Positions 8,915-16,638 are shown, counted from the stretch's first letter. The stretch is 64,000 nucleotides of DNA from Planctomycetota bacterium (GCA_016125255.1 WGMD01000022.1:62001-126000), one strand, 5' to 3'. Notes: generated by a model from the sequence alone, not told the origin. Program-made: numbers and translations.

Positions 8915-8930
8915 TGAGAGATTGACGCAC

Positions 8931-9380
8931 ATGCTTCGCTACAAGCTTTTGCATCCGACGATTCTCGAATGCCTCGGCCGCGCCGGTCATCATTCCAAGA
9001 TCCTCATCGCCGACGGCAATTACCCCTCGGGCACGACGCTCGGGCCCAACGCGACGCACATCAATCTGAATCTCTCGCCGGGCGTGGTAAGCTGCACGCA
9101 GGTGCTTGAAGCGCTCGTCGACGCGGTGCCCATTGATGTGGCGAACACGATGGGCATTCCCGCCGACGATCCCTACGCTCAGTCCGACCCGCCGATCTGG
9201 GACGAGTACCGCGCGATTTTCAAGAAGGCCAAGCTCAAGCTCAAGCTTGAGCCGATTCAGAAGTGGGACTTTTACGAGGCAGTGCGCGGGCCGGATCTGA
9301 TCATGACGATTCAGACGGCCGATCAGGCGTTGTGGGCGAACCTGCTTCTTTCGATCGGCGTCCGCAAGCCCGGGCAGTAA
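8931..9380 (+). CDS. RbsD/FucU-family sugar mutarotase
   Basis: 149 residues. The RbsD/FucU signature is clear: MLRYKLLHPTILECLGRAGHHSKILIADGNYPSG, with the conserved catalytic His of the GH pair and the Asp of ADGN, then NLSPGVVSCTQVLEAL and a C-terminal GPDLIMTIQTAD. FucU interconverts anomers of L-fucose; RbsD does so for ribose and other pyranoses. Adjacent divergent fucose-isomerase-like gene favours FucU. It is the first gene of a tight operon (next start 1 base after its stop). The ATG at 8931 is where family homology begins. Confidence 0.88.
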   Translation: MLRYKLLHPTILECLGRAGHHSKILIADGNYPSGTTLGPNATHINLNLSPGVVSCTQVLEALVDAVPIDVANTMGIPADDPYAQSDPPIWDEYRAIFKKAKLKLKLEPIQKWDFYEAVRGPDLIMTIQTADQALWANLLLSIGVRKPGQ

Positions 9381-9381
9381 C

Positions 9382-10413
9382 ATGGCTGTGCCCTCGCCAC
9401 TTTTCGAGCACGATCAGGCCGCCGATGCGCTCTTTTTGCCGTGGGGCGACAAGGCGCAAATGGTGGCGCAGCTTGACGTCATCGAACTCGAGTACGCCGC
9501 CATCCGCAAGACCGCGGCGATGCTCGACAGTCCGCATCGCGGGCTGCTGCGCATCAGCGGCAAGGACCGCGTCGATTTCCTGCACCGCATGCTTTCCAAT
9601 GACGTGAAGGCGATGAGCATCGGCGACGTGCAGCGGAACTTTCTGCTCAACGCCAAGGGCCGCATCATGGCGGACCTTTTGCTCATCGCCCGCGAGGATG
9701 CGACGCTCATCGACCTGGACATTCACCAGGTCGAGCCGATCGCAAGGGAACTCGACAATCTATTGTTCGGCGAAGATGTGAAGATCGAAAATCTCTCGCA
9801 GTCGCATCATCGCATCAGTTTTCACGGGCCGAACGCTCAGCAGATCGACGCGCCGACGGCGATGAGCTACCGCTACGACGAAACCGGCGAAATCGGGATG
9901 CATTACTGGCTGCCGGTCGGCGACGTCATGGCGTTCGCCGACGGCGGCGAGACGTTCCGGCGCATCGGCTGGCTGGCGTTCAACATCGCGCGGATCGAAG
10001 CCGGGCGGCCGATGTTCAACATCGACTTCGGCGCCGACTCGCTGCCGCACGAGACGGGCGTGCTCGACGAAGCGGTGAGCTTCACGGCCGGCTGCTACCG
10101 CGGGCAGGAAATCGTCGCGCGGATGCAGAGCTTGGGGCATCCGGCGAAAGTGCTCGTCGGTTTCCGGGCGGAGGGCGAAGCGATTCCCCCGGCGGGCGCG
10201 CCGGTGCATGACAAGGACGGGCCGGACGCGCAGCTTGTCGGCGGCGTGACCAGTTCGACGTTCGCCCCGATGCTCAGTCAGGCGCCGATCGGGTTCGCGA
10301 TCGTCAGGTGGAGTCACCGGGAAATCGGTACACTGTTGTCAGCCCCCGCGGAGGGTCGGCATGTTCCCCTTCGCGTGCATGAGCTGACATTTTTCAGGAA
10401 GGGTCGGACATGA
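9382..10413 (+). CDS. ygfZ: YgfZ/GcvT-like folate-binding protein
   Basis: 343 residues. The fold is that of the aminomethyltransferase GcvT, but the signature AGCYRGQEIVAR near residue 235 is the YgfZ motif (KGCYxGQE) with its conserved Cys. The N-terminal GLLRISGKDRVDFLHRMLSNDV and LNAKGRIMADLLL segments also match. YgfZ is a tetrahydrofolate-binding protein needed for assembly or repair of some Fe-S clusters, including that of MiaB, whose gene lies 2.3 kb away. The gene sits 1 base after the mutarotase and overlaps rpiB by 4 bases (ATGA), an odd operon for an Fe-S accessory factor. Confidence 0.85.
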   Translation: MAVPSPLFEHDQAADALFLPWGDKAQMVAQLDVIELEYAAIRKTAAMLDSPHRGLLRISGKDRVDFLHRMLSNDVKAMSIGDVQRNFLLNAKGRIMADLLLIAREDATLIDLDIHQVEPIARELDNLLFGEDVKIENLSQSHHRISFHGPNAQQIDAPTAMSYRYDETGEIGMHYWLPVGDVMAFADGGETFRRIGWLAFNIARIEAGRPMFNIDFGADSLPHETGVLDEAVSFTAGCYRGQEIVARMQSLGHPAKVLVGFRAEGEAIPPAGAPVHDKDGPDAQLVGGVTSSTFAPMLSQAPIGFAIVRWSHREIGTLLSAPAEGRHVPLRVHELTFFRKGRT

Positions 10414-10847
10414 AAATCGCGCTCGGCACGGATCACGCCGGTTACGAATACAAGGAGCAGATCAAGGCCATGCTCACCGGGCTTGGCCACGAGGTGCTCG
10501 ACTTCGGCACGTTCTCCAACGAGAAGTGCGACTACCCCGATTTCATCCGCCCCGCCGCGCTGGCGGTGCGCGATGGCAAGGCGGACCGGTGCATCGTGCT
10601 CGGCGGGTCGGGCAATGGGGAGGCGATCGCGGCCAACCGCGTGCCGCATGTGCGCTGCGCCCTGTGCTGGAACCTGGACACGGCCAAACTCTCGCGCATG
10701 CACAACGACGCCAACGGGCTGTCCATCGGCGCGCGTCAGGTGTCGGGAGCACTGTGCCTTGAAATCGTGCGCATGTGGCTCAATACTGATTTTGAAGGCG
10801 GACGCCATAAGGTGCGCATCGAAAAGATCGACGAACCCCTGCCGTGA
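10410..10847 (+). CDS. rpiB: Ribose-5-phosphate isomerase B
   Basis: 145 residues, the normal length of the RpiB/LacAB family. The N-terminal GTDHAGYEYKEQIK, the middle YPDFIRPAALAV, the phosphate-loop GGSGNGEAIAANRVPHVRCALCW with an active-site Cys region, and NDANGLSIGARQVS are all diagnostic. It interconverts ribose-5-P and ribulose-5-P (or an analogous 6-phosphosugar). Its ATG overlaps the ygfZ stop, so translation is coupled. With the mutarotase upstream, the operon may handle pentose or deoxyhexose intermediates. Confidence 0.93.
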   Translation: MKIALGTDHAGYEYKEQIKAMLTGLGHEVLDFGTFSNEKCDYPDFIRPAALAVRDGKADRCIVLGGSGNGEAIAANRVPHVRCALCWNLDTAKLSRMHNDANGLSIGARQVSGALCLEIVRMWLNTDFEGGRHKVRIEKIDEPLP

Positions 10848-10850
10848 CCT

Positions 10851-10883
10851 CCCTCTCCCTCCGGGAGAGGGCCGGGGTGAGGG
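10851..10883. repeat. Hairpin repeat after rpiB
   Basis: CCCTCTCCC (10851-10859) and GGGAGAGGG (10863-10871) form a perfect nine-base stem with a three-base loop, followed by CCGGGGTGAGGG. Near-identical strings are dispersed in many bacterial genomes (recalled, not checked). It may also serve as a terminator although there is no T-tract. Confidence 0.6.
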
Positions 10884-10946
10884 TGCTTCCGTGGTAAAGC
10901 CGTGCAGTATTTTTGACAATTGCTGGATCATTCAAGGAGGCCCTTC

Positions 10947-12194
10947 ATGCCCGCATCATCTTCGCCGATCGATCGACGCGACTTCCTCAAAGGCGCGAGT
11001 CTGGGCTCGCTTACCGCGGCGCTGGGCGCGGCGATTCCCTTCGCCGCGCTGATGCCCGAGGGGCTCATGCCCGTCGCCCTCGCCGATGTGCCCGAAACGG
11101 ACATGATGAAGACGAAGGACGGGCTGATCCTGCTGGCCGACAAACCCGTCAACGCCGAGACGCCGGCCCATCTGCTCGATGACGCCGTCACCCCATCGAA
11201 TCGTCATTTCGTCCGCAACCACGGCTTCGTGCCCGAGGCGGCGATCAAACAGGACGCCGCCGGCTGGACGCTGACGATCGACGGCCAGGTCGATCGCCCG
11301 ATGACGCTTTCCATCGATGACCTCAAGAAGGATTTTGAGGTTGTCACGCAACAGCTTGTCATCGAATGTGCCGGCAACGGGCGGGCGTTTTACAGTCCCG
11401 GCGCGTCGGGCAATCAGTGGACCACCGGCGCGGTGGCGTGCTCGCAGTGGACGGGCGTGCGGCTGCGCGATGTGCTCAACAAGGCGGGCGTGAAAAAGTC
11501 GGCCGTGTACACCGGACACCACAGCGCCGACGTGCACCTGTCGCGTCTGCCGGGCAAGGAGGCGCTGTCGCGCGGCGTGCCGATCGAGAAGGCGATGGAT
11601 GAGAAGAATCTCATCGCCTTCGCACAGAACGGCGCGGCGATTCCGCCGCTCAATGGTTTTCCGCTGCGGCTCGTCGTGCCCGGTTGGGCCGGTTCGTGCT
11701 CGCAGAAATGGCTCACGCGCGTCGAGCTGCGCGACAAGGTGCACGACGGCGAAAAGATGCTCGCCCCGGCGTACATGATGCCCAAACACCCCGTCGCGCC
11801 GGGCGAGACGGTCGCCGATGACAACTGGGTCATCATGTCCTCGCTGCCGGTCAAGTCGGTCATCACTTCGCCGCGCACCGGGCTCAAGGTCGACGCCAAG
11901 AAGGAACTGGAGGTGCGCGGGCATGCCTGGGCCGGTGATCGGCTCGTCGAGAAGATGCACATCAGCATCGACTTCGGCGCGACCTGGATCCCCGCTTCGC
12001 TCGACAAGCCGGTCAACCCCGGCGCGTGGCACAACTGGCGTGCGAAGATCGCGCTGCCGGAGGCGGGTTACTACGAAATCTGGGCGTGCGCGACGGACGA
12101 TCAGGGCGTGGCCCAGCCGCCCGTCACGCCCGGCTGGAACCCCAAGGGCTATCTCAACAACATGCAGCACCGCATCGCCGTCTTCGCATCGTGA
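10947..12194 (+). CDS. Sulfite oxidase-like molybdopterin enzyme (SorA-like)
   Basis: 415 residues. A Tat signal (DRRDFLKG plus a hydrophobic stretch) exports the folded enzyme. The oxidoreductase molybdopterin domain carries the molybdenum-ligand Cys in IECAGNGR, with HSADVHLSRL, NGFPLRLVVPGWAGSCSQKWLTRVEL, then the Mo-co dimerisation domain (VKSVITSPRTG, VRGHAWAGD, ISIDFGATW, WRAKIALPEAGYYEIWACATDDQG). This is the periplasmic sulfite-oxidising fold of SorA/sulfite oxidase, not YedY. The gene directly downstream encodes a c-type cytochrome, as in sorAB. AGGAGG lies upstream of the chosen ATG. The substrate could be another S-oxoanion. Confidence 0.85.
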   Translation: MPASSSPIDRRDFLKGASLGSLTAALGAAIPFAALMPEGLMPVALADVPETDMMKTKDGLILLADKPVNAETPAHLLDDAVTPSNRHFVRNHGFVPEAAIKQDAAGWTLTIDGQVDRPMTLSIDDLKKDFEVVTQQLVIECAGNGRAFYSPGASGNQWTTGAVACSQWTGVRLRDVLNKAGVKKSAVYTGHHSADVHLSRLPGKEALSRGVPIEKAMDEKNLIAFAQNGAAIPPLNGFPLRLVVPGWAGSCSQKWLTRVELRDKVHDGEKMLAPAYMMPKHPVAPGETVADDNWVIMSSLPVKSVITSPRTGLKVDAKKELEVRGHAWAGDRLVEKMHISIDFGATWIPASLDKPVNPGAWHNWRAKIALPEAGYYEIWACATDDQGVAQPPVTPGWNPKGYLNNMQHRIAVFAS

Positions 12195-12694
12195 ACCGCA
12201 TGACTCGACGCCTGATCATCCTTATGCTGCTGCTCATCGCCGCCGGCTTCTCGATCGGCGCGGACGAGCCGTACGATCCGATGGCGCGTCTGCTCAATCG
12301 GCCGGCGCCCAATCCGTATGACCCGATGCAATCGCTGCCGCGGCTTGAGACGTACATCGACTACGACCCGATGCCCGTGTACGCCCGCCGCGCGAACGTG
12401 CCGCCGGGCGATCCGATGGCGGCGCTCGTCATCGTCGACGCCCCCGCCGCCCCAATCGGCGGCGAACTGCTCGGCGGGCTACCCCCCGGCGACGGGCGCG
12501 ACACGACGCTGGGCCTGTGCAGCATGTGTCACTCGCTCCAACTCGTCACGCAGCAGCATCTGACCGACGCCGCATGGGACGAGCTCTGGGTCACCATGAT
12601 CAAAAAGAACGGCATGCCCGACGTCGGCGAACCGGCACGGACACAGGTGCTGACGTACCTCAAACAGCATTTTTCCGCGGGCAAATCAAAATAA
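12191..12694 (+). CDS. Monoheme cytochrome c, SorB-like partner
   Basis: About 165-167 residues. The N-terminus is a short signal peptide (RRLIILMLLLIAAGFSIG). The middle holds repeated YDPM units, then a single haem site CSMCHS and a C-terminal helix with a candidate axial Met (KKNGMPDVGEPARTQVLTYLKQHF). The protein should accept electrons from the molybdenum enzyme in the periplasm. Translation begins at GTG 12191, overlapping the upstream stop, or at ATG 12200; both are in frame. Overlap with the molybdenum enzyme gene argues for a functional pair. The tandem YDPM repeats (four copies) are unusual. Confidence 0.78.
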   Translation: MNRMTRRLIILMLLLIAAGFSIGADEPYDPMARLLNRPAPNPYDPMQSLPRLETYIDYDPMPVYARRANVPPGDPMAALVIVDAPAAPIGGELLGGLPPGDGRDTTLGLCSMCHSLQLVTQQHLTDAAWDELWVTMIKKNGMPDVGEPARTQVLTYLKQHFSAGKSK

Positions 12695-12702
12695 CAATGG
12701 GT

Positions 12703-14268
12703 TCAAACCGTCGCGGCGGCTTCGACGCGGTCGCCGAAGAGGGCGAGGGGTTTGGCGGTGTGGATTTTGACGGGGACGATGCGGCCGATCATCTCCGCCG
12801 GGCCGTCGAACATGACGATCAGGTCGCCGCCGGTGCGGCCGGTCAGTTGCGTCGCCGCTTCGGTCTGCTCCCAGCGGAGTTCGACATTGGAGGCGGGGGG
12901 ACTTAAGTCCCCCCGCCGCGCGACGCCGCGCTTGACGTGCTGGCTCACGCCTTCGACCATGACCTCGAGCGTCCTGCCGATCTGCTCGTTGGACACCTGC
13001 TGCGACACTTCCGCCTGCACCTCGAGCAGCTTCATGTTGCGATAGCGCTTCGTGTCCTCATCGACATCGTCGGCGTACTTGTCGATGGCGAGCGTGCCGG
13101 GGCGCGGGGAATACTTGAAGATGAAGCTGTTCTTGAAGCGGCAGCGGCGGACGAGATCAATCGTCATCACGAATTCCGCGTCCGTCTCCGTGGGGAAGCC
13201 CACGATGAAGTCGCTGGCGAACTGCACGTCGGGCATGAACCGGCGCGCCCGGTCGATGAAATTCACGTATTCCTCGACCGTGTACTCCCGGTTCATGATC
13301 TTGAGCACGCGATCCGACCCCGACTGGGCCGGCACATGCAGATAGCGACAGATGCGCGGCGAATCGGCCATGACCTGCAAAATGTCATCCCCGAAGTCGC
13401 GCGGATAACTGGTCACAAAACGCAAGCGCGCGATCGCCGGGACTTCATCGTGAATGCGCTTCAAGAGATCGGCGAAGCTCGTCACGCGGCGGCCGACGTT
13501 GAATTTGCTGTCGGGATTGCGGAACGCCCCGCCGCCGGGTCCGACCTGCGGTTGCTCGACGCCGTTGACGCTCACCGCCGCGCCGTGATCGTAACGGTAG
13601 TGATTGACGGTCTGCCCCAGCAGCGTGACTTCGATCACGCCCGCGTCGGCAAGCCGCTTGCATTCGTCAATGATGTGCTCGGGCGGGCGATGCACCTCAG
13701 CCCCGCGCGTAAAGGGCACGACGCAGTAGGTGCAGAACTTGTTGCACCCGCGCGTGATCCGCACATAGGCCGAGCCGTTGTGATCCTCCGCGCTGATCGA
13801 ACGCGAAAGGTCGAGCAGTTCCAGTTCATCCGCCGCGGCGGCGAGCGTCGATGAGCGGCGGGCGTTGTGCCCCTGCAAAGCGGTCTGACGATGGCGCGTC
13901 TTGACCACGTTGTCGATGAGCAGCGGCACCTTGTCCAGCTCGCCGGGCCCGCACATGAGGTCCACCTGCGGATAGCGTTTCATCAACGTCGCCCCGTCAC
14001 GCTCGGCCATGCAGCCGATGACGCCGACGACGACATCGCGGTTGGCTTTCTTGAGATGCGTCGCCTCGCCGAGCCGGCCGTAGACCTTGTCCTCCGCCGC
14101 CTGCCGCACGGAGCAGGTGTTGTAGAGCACGACATCCGCCCCCGCCGGGTCGGGCGTGACGACATATCCGAGCGAGCGAAGCTGCGCGACCACCAGTTCG
14201 CTGTCCAGCACGTTCATCTGGCAGCCGAAGGTTTCGAGATAGACTTTGCGTGTATTTGCGTCAGACAT
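12703..14268 (-). CDS. miaB: tRNA methylthiotransferase MiaB
   Basis: 521 residues. N-terminal UPF0004 domain with three cluster Cys (FGCQMN, YNTCSVR, IGCMAER), radical-SAM CNKFCTYC motif near residue 180, and a C-terminal TRAM domain. It methylthiolates i6A37 in tRNAs reading UNN codons. Two oddities: a loop insertion (about residues 222-255, HYRYDHGAAVSVNG to FNVGRR), and a short insertion ARRGDLSPPAS near residue 450 in or before the TRAM domain, encoded by a perfect 26-base palindrome at 12892-12917. The frame is preserved. The protein is longer than the usual 440-480 residues because of these. Confidence 0.95.
   Translation of the reverse strand: MSDANTRKVYLETFGCQMNVLDSELVVAQLRSLGYVVTPDPAGADVVLYNTCSVRQAAEDKVYGRLGEATHLKKANRDVVVGVIGCMAERDGATLMKRYPQVDLMCGPGELDKVPLLIDNVVKTRHRQTALQGHNARRSSTLAAAADELELLDLSRSISAEDHNGSAYVRITRGCNKFCTYCVVPFTRGAEVHRPPEHIIDECKRLADAGVIEVTLLGQTVNHYRYDHGAAVSVNGVEQPQVGPGGGAFRNPDSKFNVGRRVTSFADLLKRIHDEVPAIARLRFVTSYPRDFGDDILQVMADSPRICRYLHVPAQSGSDRVLKIMNREYTVEEYVNFIDRARRFMPDVQFASDFIVGFPTETDAEFVMTIDLVRRCRFKNSFIFKYSPRPGTLAIDKYADDVDEDTKRYRNMKLLEVQAEVSQQVSNEQIGRTLEVMVEGVSQHVKRGVARRGDLSPPASNVELRWEQTEAATQLTGRTGGDLIVMFDGPAEMIGRIVPVKIHTAKPLALFGDRVEAAATV
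12892..12917. repeat. Perfect 26-bp palindrome inside miaB
   Basis: The 13-base arms meet at the centre of ACTTAAGT, flanked by six G and six C and then by GGC/GCC. The element is identical to that at 14315-14340, in opposite orientation as judged by the TCC flank. It adds RRGDLSPP to MiaB without a frameshift. Confidence 0.9.
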
Positions 14269-14314
14269 CGCGGCCTGATTTTACCGGGGTGCGGCGGGCA
14301 ATTCGACTGTACAA

Positions 14315-14340
14315 GGCGGGGGGACTTAAGTCCCCCCGCC
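14315..14340. repeat. Second copy of the 26-bp palindrome
   Basis: It is identical over all 26 bases to the copy inside miaB and lies between the miaB start (14268) and the stop codon of the gene at 14345. Here it is non-coding and may act as terminator for the upstream minus-strand gene. Confidence 0.9.
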
Positions 14341-14344
14341 TCCT

Positions 14345-14830
14345 TCAATCATCATCCACATACCGCCCCGTCTTCGGATCATGCTTGCGCCGGACCTCGC
14401 CCCGCCCGTCGAGCTCGATGAGATAATCCGTCGACTGCGGCTCGTTGTACGAAAAATCATCGTCGAGCGGCGTCCAACCCCGCCATATCTCCCCGAAGCG
14501 CGGCTGGACCATGATGTGCTCCCGCCGCCAGATGAGCACATTCGCATCGCGCCCCGTCGGTTCGCCGAGCGTGTCCACCACCTGCGCCTCGGTCATGCCG
14601 CGCGACACGTCCTGAAAATGCCGCCCGACGAACGCATACTTCCGTGCGAACATCAGCTCGCGCATCCAGATCGCCCCGCCCCAGATCAGCCCGACCGTCA
14701 GCACGATCGCGCCCGCCCGGCGCGTGCGGCGAAAAAGCAAAAGCCCGCACCCGAGCGCCGCCAGCACCGCCCCGCCGACGAACCACAGATAGTAGATCAG
14801 CACGACCGCGTATCCGATCAGAGGCGCCAT
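14345..14830 (-). CDS. Membrane protein with SmpA/BamE-like tail
   Basis: 161 residues of unassigned function. Two hydrophobic helices (about 5-32 and 41-56) are followed by a soluble part whose segment SRGMTEAQVVDTLGEPTGRD resembles the SmpA/OmlA (BamE-like) helix-turn motif common in small envelope proteins. The C-terminus is acidic (TGRYVDDD). It is co-oriented with miaB downstream, separated by the palindrome. I infer an inner-membrane protein with an extracytoplasmic or cytoplasmic BamE-like domain; topology is uncertain. Confidence 0.65.
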   Translation of the reverse strand: MAPLIGYAVVLIYYLWFVGGAVLAALGCGLLLFRRTRRAGAIVLTVGLIWGGAIWMRELMFARKYAFVGRHFQDVSRGMTEAQVVDTLGEPTGRDANVLIWRREHIMVQPRFGEIWRGWTPLDDDFSYNEPQSTDYLIELDGRGEVRRKHDPKTGRYVDDD

Positions 14831-14881
14831 GCCCTGATCATACCGCCGCGGCGATCGCGCGTGTCCGAGTCGTCACAGAGG

Positions 14882-15025
14882 TCACCCGATGAACGCCCCG
14901 ACCGTGAAATGCGAAACGACCGTGGCGAGGGTCTGCGACGTCGCGATCGAGAGCCCCACGCCGTACCAGAGGATCGACCAGGCCGCGACGATCATCGTCA
15001 CTTTGACCATGTCCGTGATTTCCAT
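14882..15025 (-). CDS. Possible 47-residue single-pass membrane peptide
   Basis: A short frame starting MEITDMVKVTMIVAAWSILW, with one long hydrophobic segment (about residues 9-28) and a second weakly hydrophobic C-terminal part, ending FTVGAFIG. GGAGA lies about 9 bases before the ATG. There is no family match I recognise. The remaining sequence between here and the gene at 15195 shows nothing else. Support is limited to hydrophobicity, ribosome site and lack of a competing frame. Confidence 0.4.
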   Translation of the reverse strand: MEITDMVKVTMIVAAWSILWYGVGLSIATSQTLATVVSHFTVGAFIG

Positions 15026-15194
15026 GCCTTGTTCTCCATCGCCGCACGCATGGCGTAGAGCAACAATGCCGCGCGTTCGTCGCCTCGGCCACCGCCGCGC
15101 CAGTCAATTCTCGACCGCTCGCACCGGTCGTACCGATTGTGCGGCCGGCCGGAGCGTGCGATGTCAAAATGGTCAAGCGATGCGGATCGCGCCG

Positions 15195-16067
15195 TCACAG
15201 CACCGCGTTCCGCTCCTGATACCCCGTCCATAACTCGAACCAGTACGCCAGAAACTGGTACGGCGCATACTGACGGTAATACCGCTCGGCCGCGCGCGTG
15301 ACGTGCCGCTGCGAGCCGTCGATCCGATGCACCTGCCGCAAGTGCCGCAGCAATTCGCTGTCCACCGCCAGCCGATTGTAATGCCCCAGATGCTGCAAGA
15401 TGTTGTTCGCCGCATACGGCCCGATGCCGTGAATCTTCACCAGCGCCGCGAACAATTCCTCCGTCGTCCGCCCCGCATCTTCATACCACGCCAAATCGAT
15501 CCGCCCCTCATGCACATCGCGCGCCAGCCGAACGATCCGCTCCGCCCGATACCCCACGCGGCACCTCTCCTTCACCGCCCCCGCCGTCGCCTTCGCCAGT
15601 TCCCCCGGCGTCGGAAATGCCCCGCCGCCGTAGTGCTCGCACAGCTTCACGTTCATCACCTTCGTACTCGACCATGCGACGTTGCAGCTCGTGATCGTCT
15701 TGATGATGTCCTCGAAAAGCGTCGGCGAGCGGAACAATCGCCCGAACTTCCGCCGGGCGGCGTCGGGATGGAGCCGATGCCATCCCGCAAAATCCTCGTC
15801 CATCCGCAGCATCCGCGCGACCTGCTCTTTGATCGGCGCGTGGTCCGCCCGGCGGAGCGTGCGGGTACATGTGATGCGAATCATCCGCCCCGCCGGTTGC
15901 GTGATGCGCACATCCACCGGTTTGTCCGCCGCGTCGCGCAGCGGGCGATGCAGCGTCCGCGCCGCCGCGTCCCAATGGTTCGGCGCCAGCTTGTAGTACC
16001 CGTAAAAACACACCGCCGCCGTCAGATCGAATCGCGCGGGAACCGGCATGGAAAGAACGCTGGGCAT
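15195..16067 (-). CDS. HhH-GPD DNA glycosylase (AlkA/Ogg-like)
   Basis: 290 residues from ATG 16067 (an alternative ATG is at 16049). The N-terminal part resembles the TBP-like domain of AlkA/OGG1. The core is the HhH-GPD domain: FEDIIKTITSCNVAW, then the helix-hairpin-helix KIHGIGPYAANNILQHLG and the catalytic Asp in RLAVDSE. Such enzymes remove alkylated or oxidised bases from DNA. No C-terminal Fe-S Cys cluster is seen, so it is not an endonuclease III. It is divergent from the DUF151 gene and the two share overlapping -10 elements. Base specificity cannot be assigned. Confidence 0.85.
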   Translation of the reverse strand: MPSVLSMPVPARFDLTAAVCFYGYYKLAPNHWDAAARTLHRPLRDAADKPVDVRITQPAGRMIRITCTRTLRRADHAPIKEQVARMLRMDEDFAGWHRLHPDAARRKFGRLFRSPTLFEDIIKTITSCNVAWSSTKVMNVKLCEHYGGGAFPTPGELAKATAGAVKERCRVGYRAERIVRLARDVHEGRIDLAWYEDAGRTTEELFAALVKIHGIGPYAANNILQHLGHYNRLAVDSELLRHLRQVHRIDGSQRHVTRAAERYYRQYAPYQFLAYWFELWTGYQERNAVL

Positions 16068-16074
16068 CTGCGAG

Positions 16075-16082
16075 AGTATAAT
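16075..16082. promoter_or_regulatory. Overlapping divergent -10 elements
   Basis: TATAAT reads on the plus strand at 16077-16082 and TATACT on the minus strand at 16080-16075; they share four bases. The plus one would serve the DUF151 gene with a leader of about 45 bases. The minus one would start transcription within a base or two of the ATG at 16067, giving a leaderless glycosylase mRNA. Neither has a good -35 hexamer. Confidence 0.4.
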
Positions 16083-16133
16083 CACCCGCACCCATCGGCG
16101 GATTCGCTCGCCGCCGCACGCAGGAGTCGCCGC

Positions 16134-16538
16134 ATGCCTGTCCACATGGAGCTTTCGCGCATCCTCATCACCGAAACGCAGGACTATCAGGTCATCTACC
16201 TGCGCGAAGTCGACGGCGACCGCACCTTCCCCATCGTCATCGGCATGTACGAAGCCGCCGCCATCGAACGCCGCCTCAAAAACATCCCCGTCAAACGCCC
16301 CCAGACCCACGAACTCCTCGCCGACGTCATCGAACAACTTGGCGGCGAACTCACCCAGATCGTCATCAACGACCTGCGCGACGGAACCTTCTTCGCCAAA
16401 CTCGTCGTCCAGCAGGACGGCCAAACCCTCGAAATCGACTCCCGCCCCAGCGACGCCATCGCCCTCGGCATCGCCAACGAAGTCCCCATCTACGTCGCCG
16501 AACACGTCCTCGAAGAAGCCGGCGGAGCGAACGGGTAA
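16134..16538 (+). CDS. DUF151 bifunctional-nuclease family protein
   Basis: 134 residues, the normal length of a single BFN (DUF151) domain: MELSRILITETQDYQVIYLRE, the FPIVIGMYEAAAIERRL strand-helix, THELLADVIEQLGGEL, INDLRDGTFFAKL, and DSRPSDAIALGIANEVPIYVAEHVLEEAG. Characterised relatives have RNase and DNase activity; many bacterial ones are of unknown role. AGGAG lies 8 bases before the ATG. It is convergent with xfp. Confidence 0.9.
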   Translation: MPVHMELSRILITETQDYQVIYLREVDGDRTFPIVIGMYEAAAIERRLKNIPVKRPQTHELLADVIEQLGGELTQIVINDLRDGTFFAKLVVQQDGQTLEIDSRPSDAIALGIANEVPIYVAEHVLEEAGGANG

Positions 16539-16556
16539 CACAACGCACATGCCCCC

Positions 16557-16618
16557 GTTTAGCCGCGACCCGCAGGGAAGCGCGACGGGGAGCGCTCCCC
16601 TGCGGGTCGCGGCTAAAC
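16557..16618. terminator. Long inverted repeat between convergent genes
   Basis: Perfect 21-base arms at 16557-16577 and 16598-16618 (GTTTAGCCGCGACCCGCAGG... and its complement) enclose a 20-base spacer that itself contains AGCGC/GCGCT. It separates the converging DUF151 and xfp genes and could stop both transcripts. Length and perfection suggest a mobile palindromic repeat used as terminator. Confidence 0.7.
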
Positions 16619-16638
16619 AACCCGATTCAATTTGTTTG

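Noticed and set aside
8837-8930. Riboswitch in the divergent sugar-gene spacer
   Set aside because: The spacer is only 94 bases, has no complex fold that I can see and holds only short inverted half-sites, so an operator is more plausible.
12191-12694. Longer cytochrome frame beginning near 12026
   Set aside because: The upstream part lies inside the molybdenum enzyme gene in another frame and encodes no signal peptide; GTG 12191 or ATG 12200 restores a proper signal.
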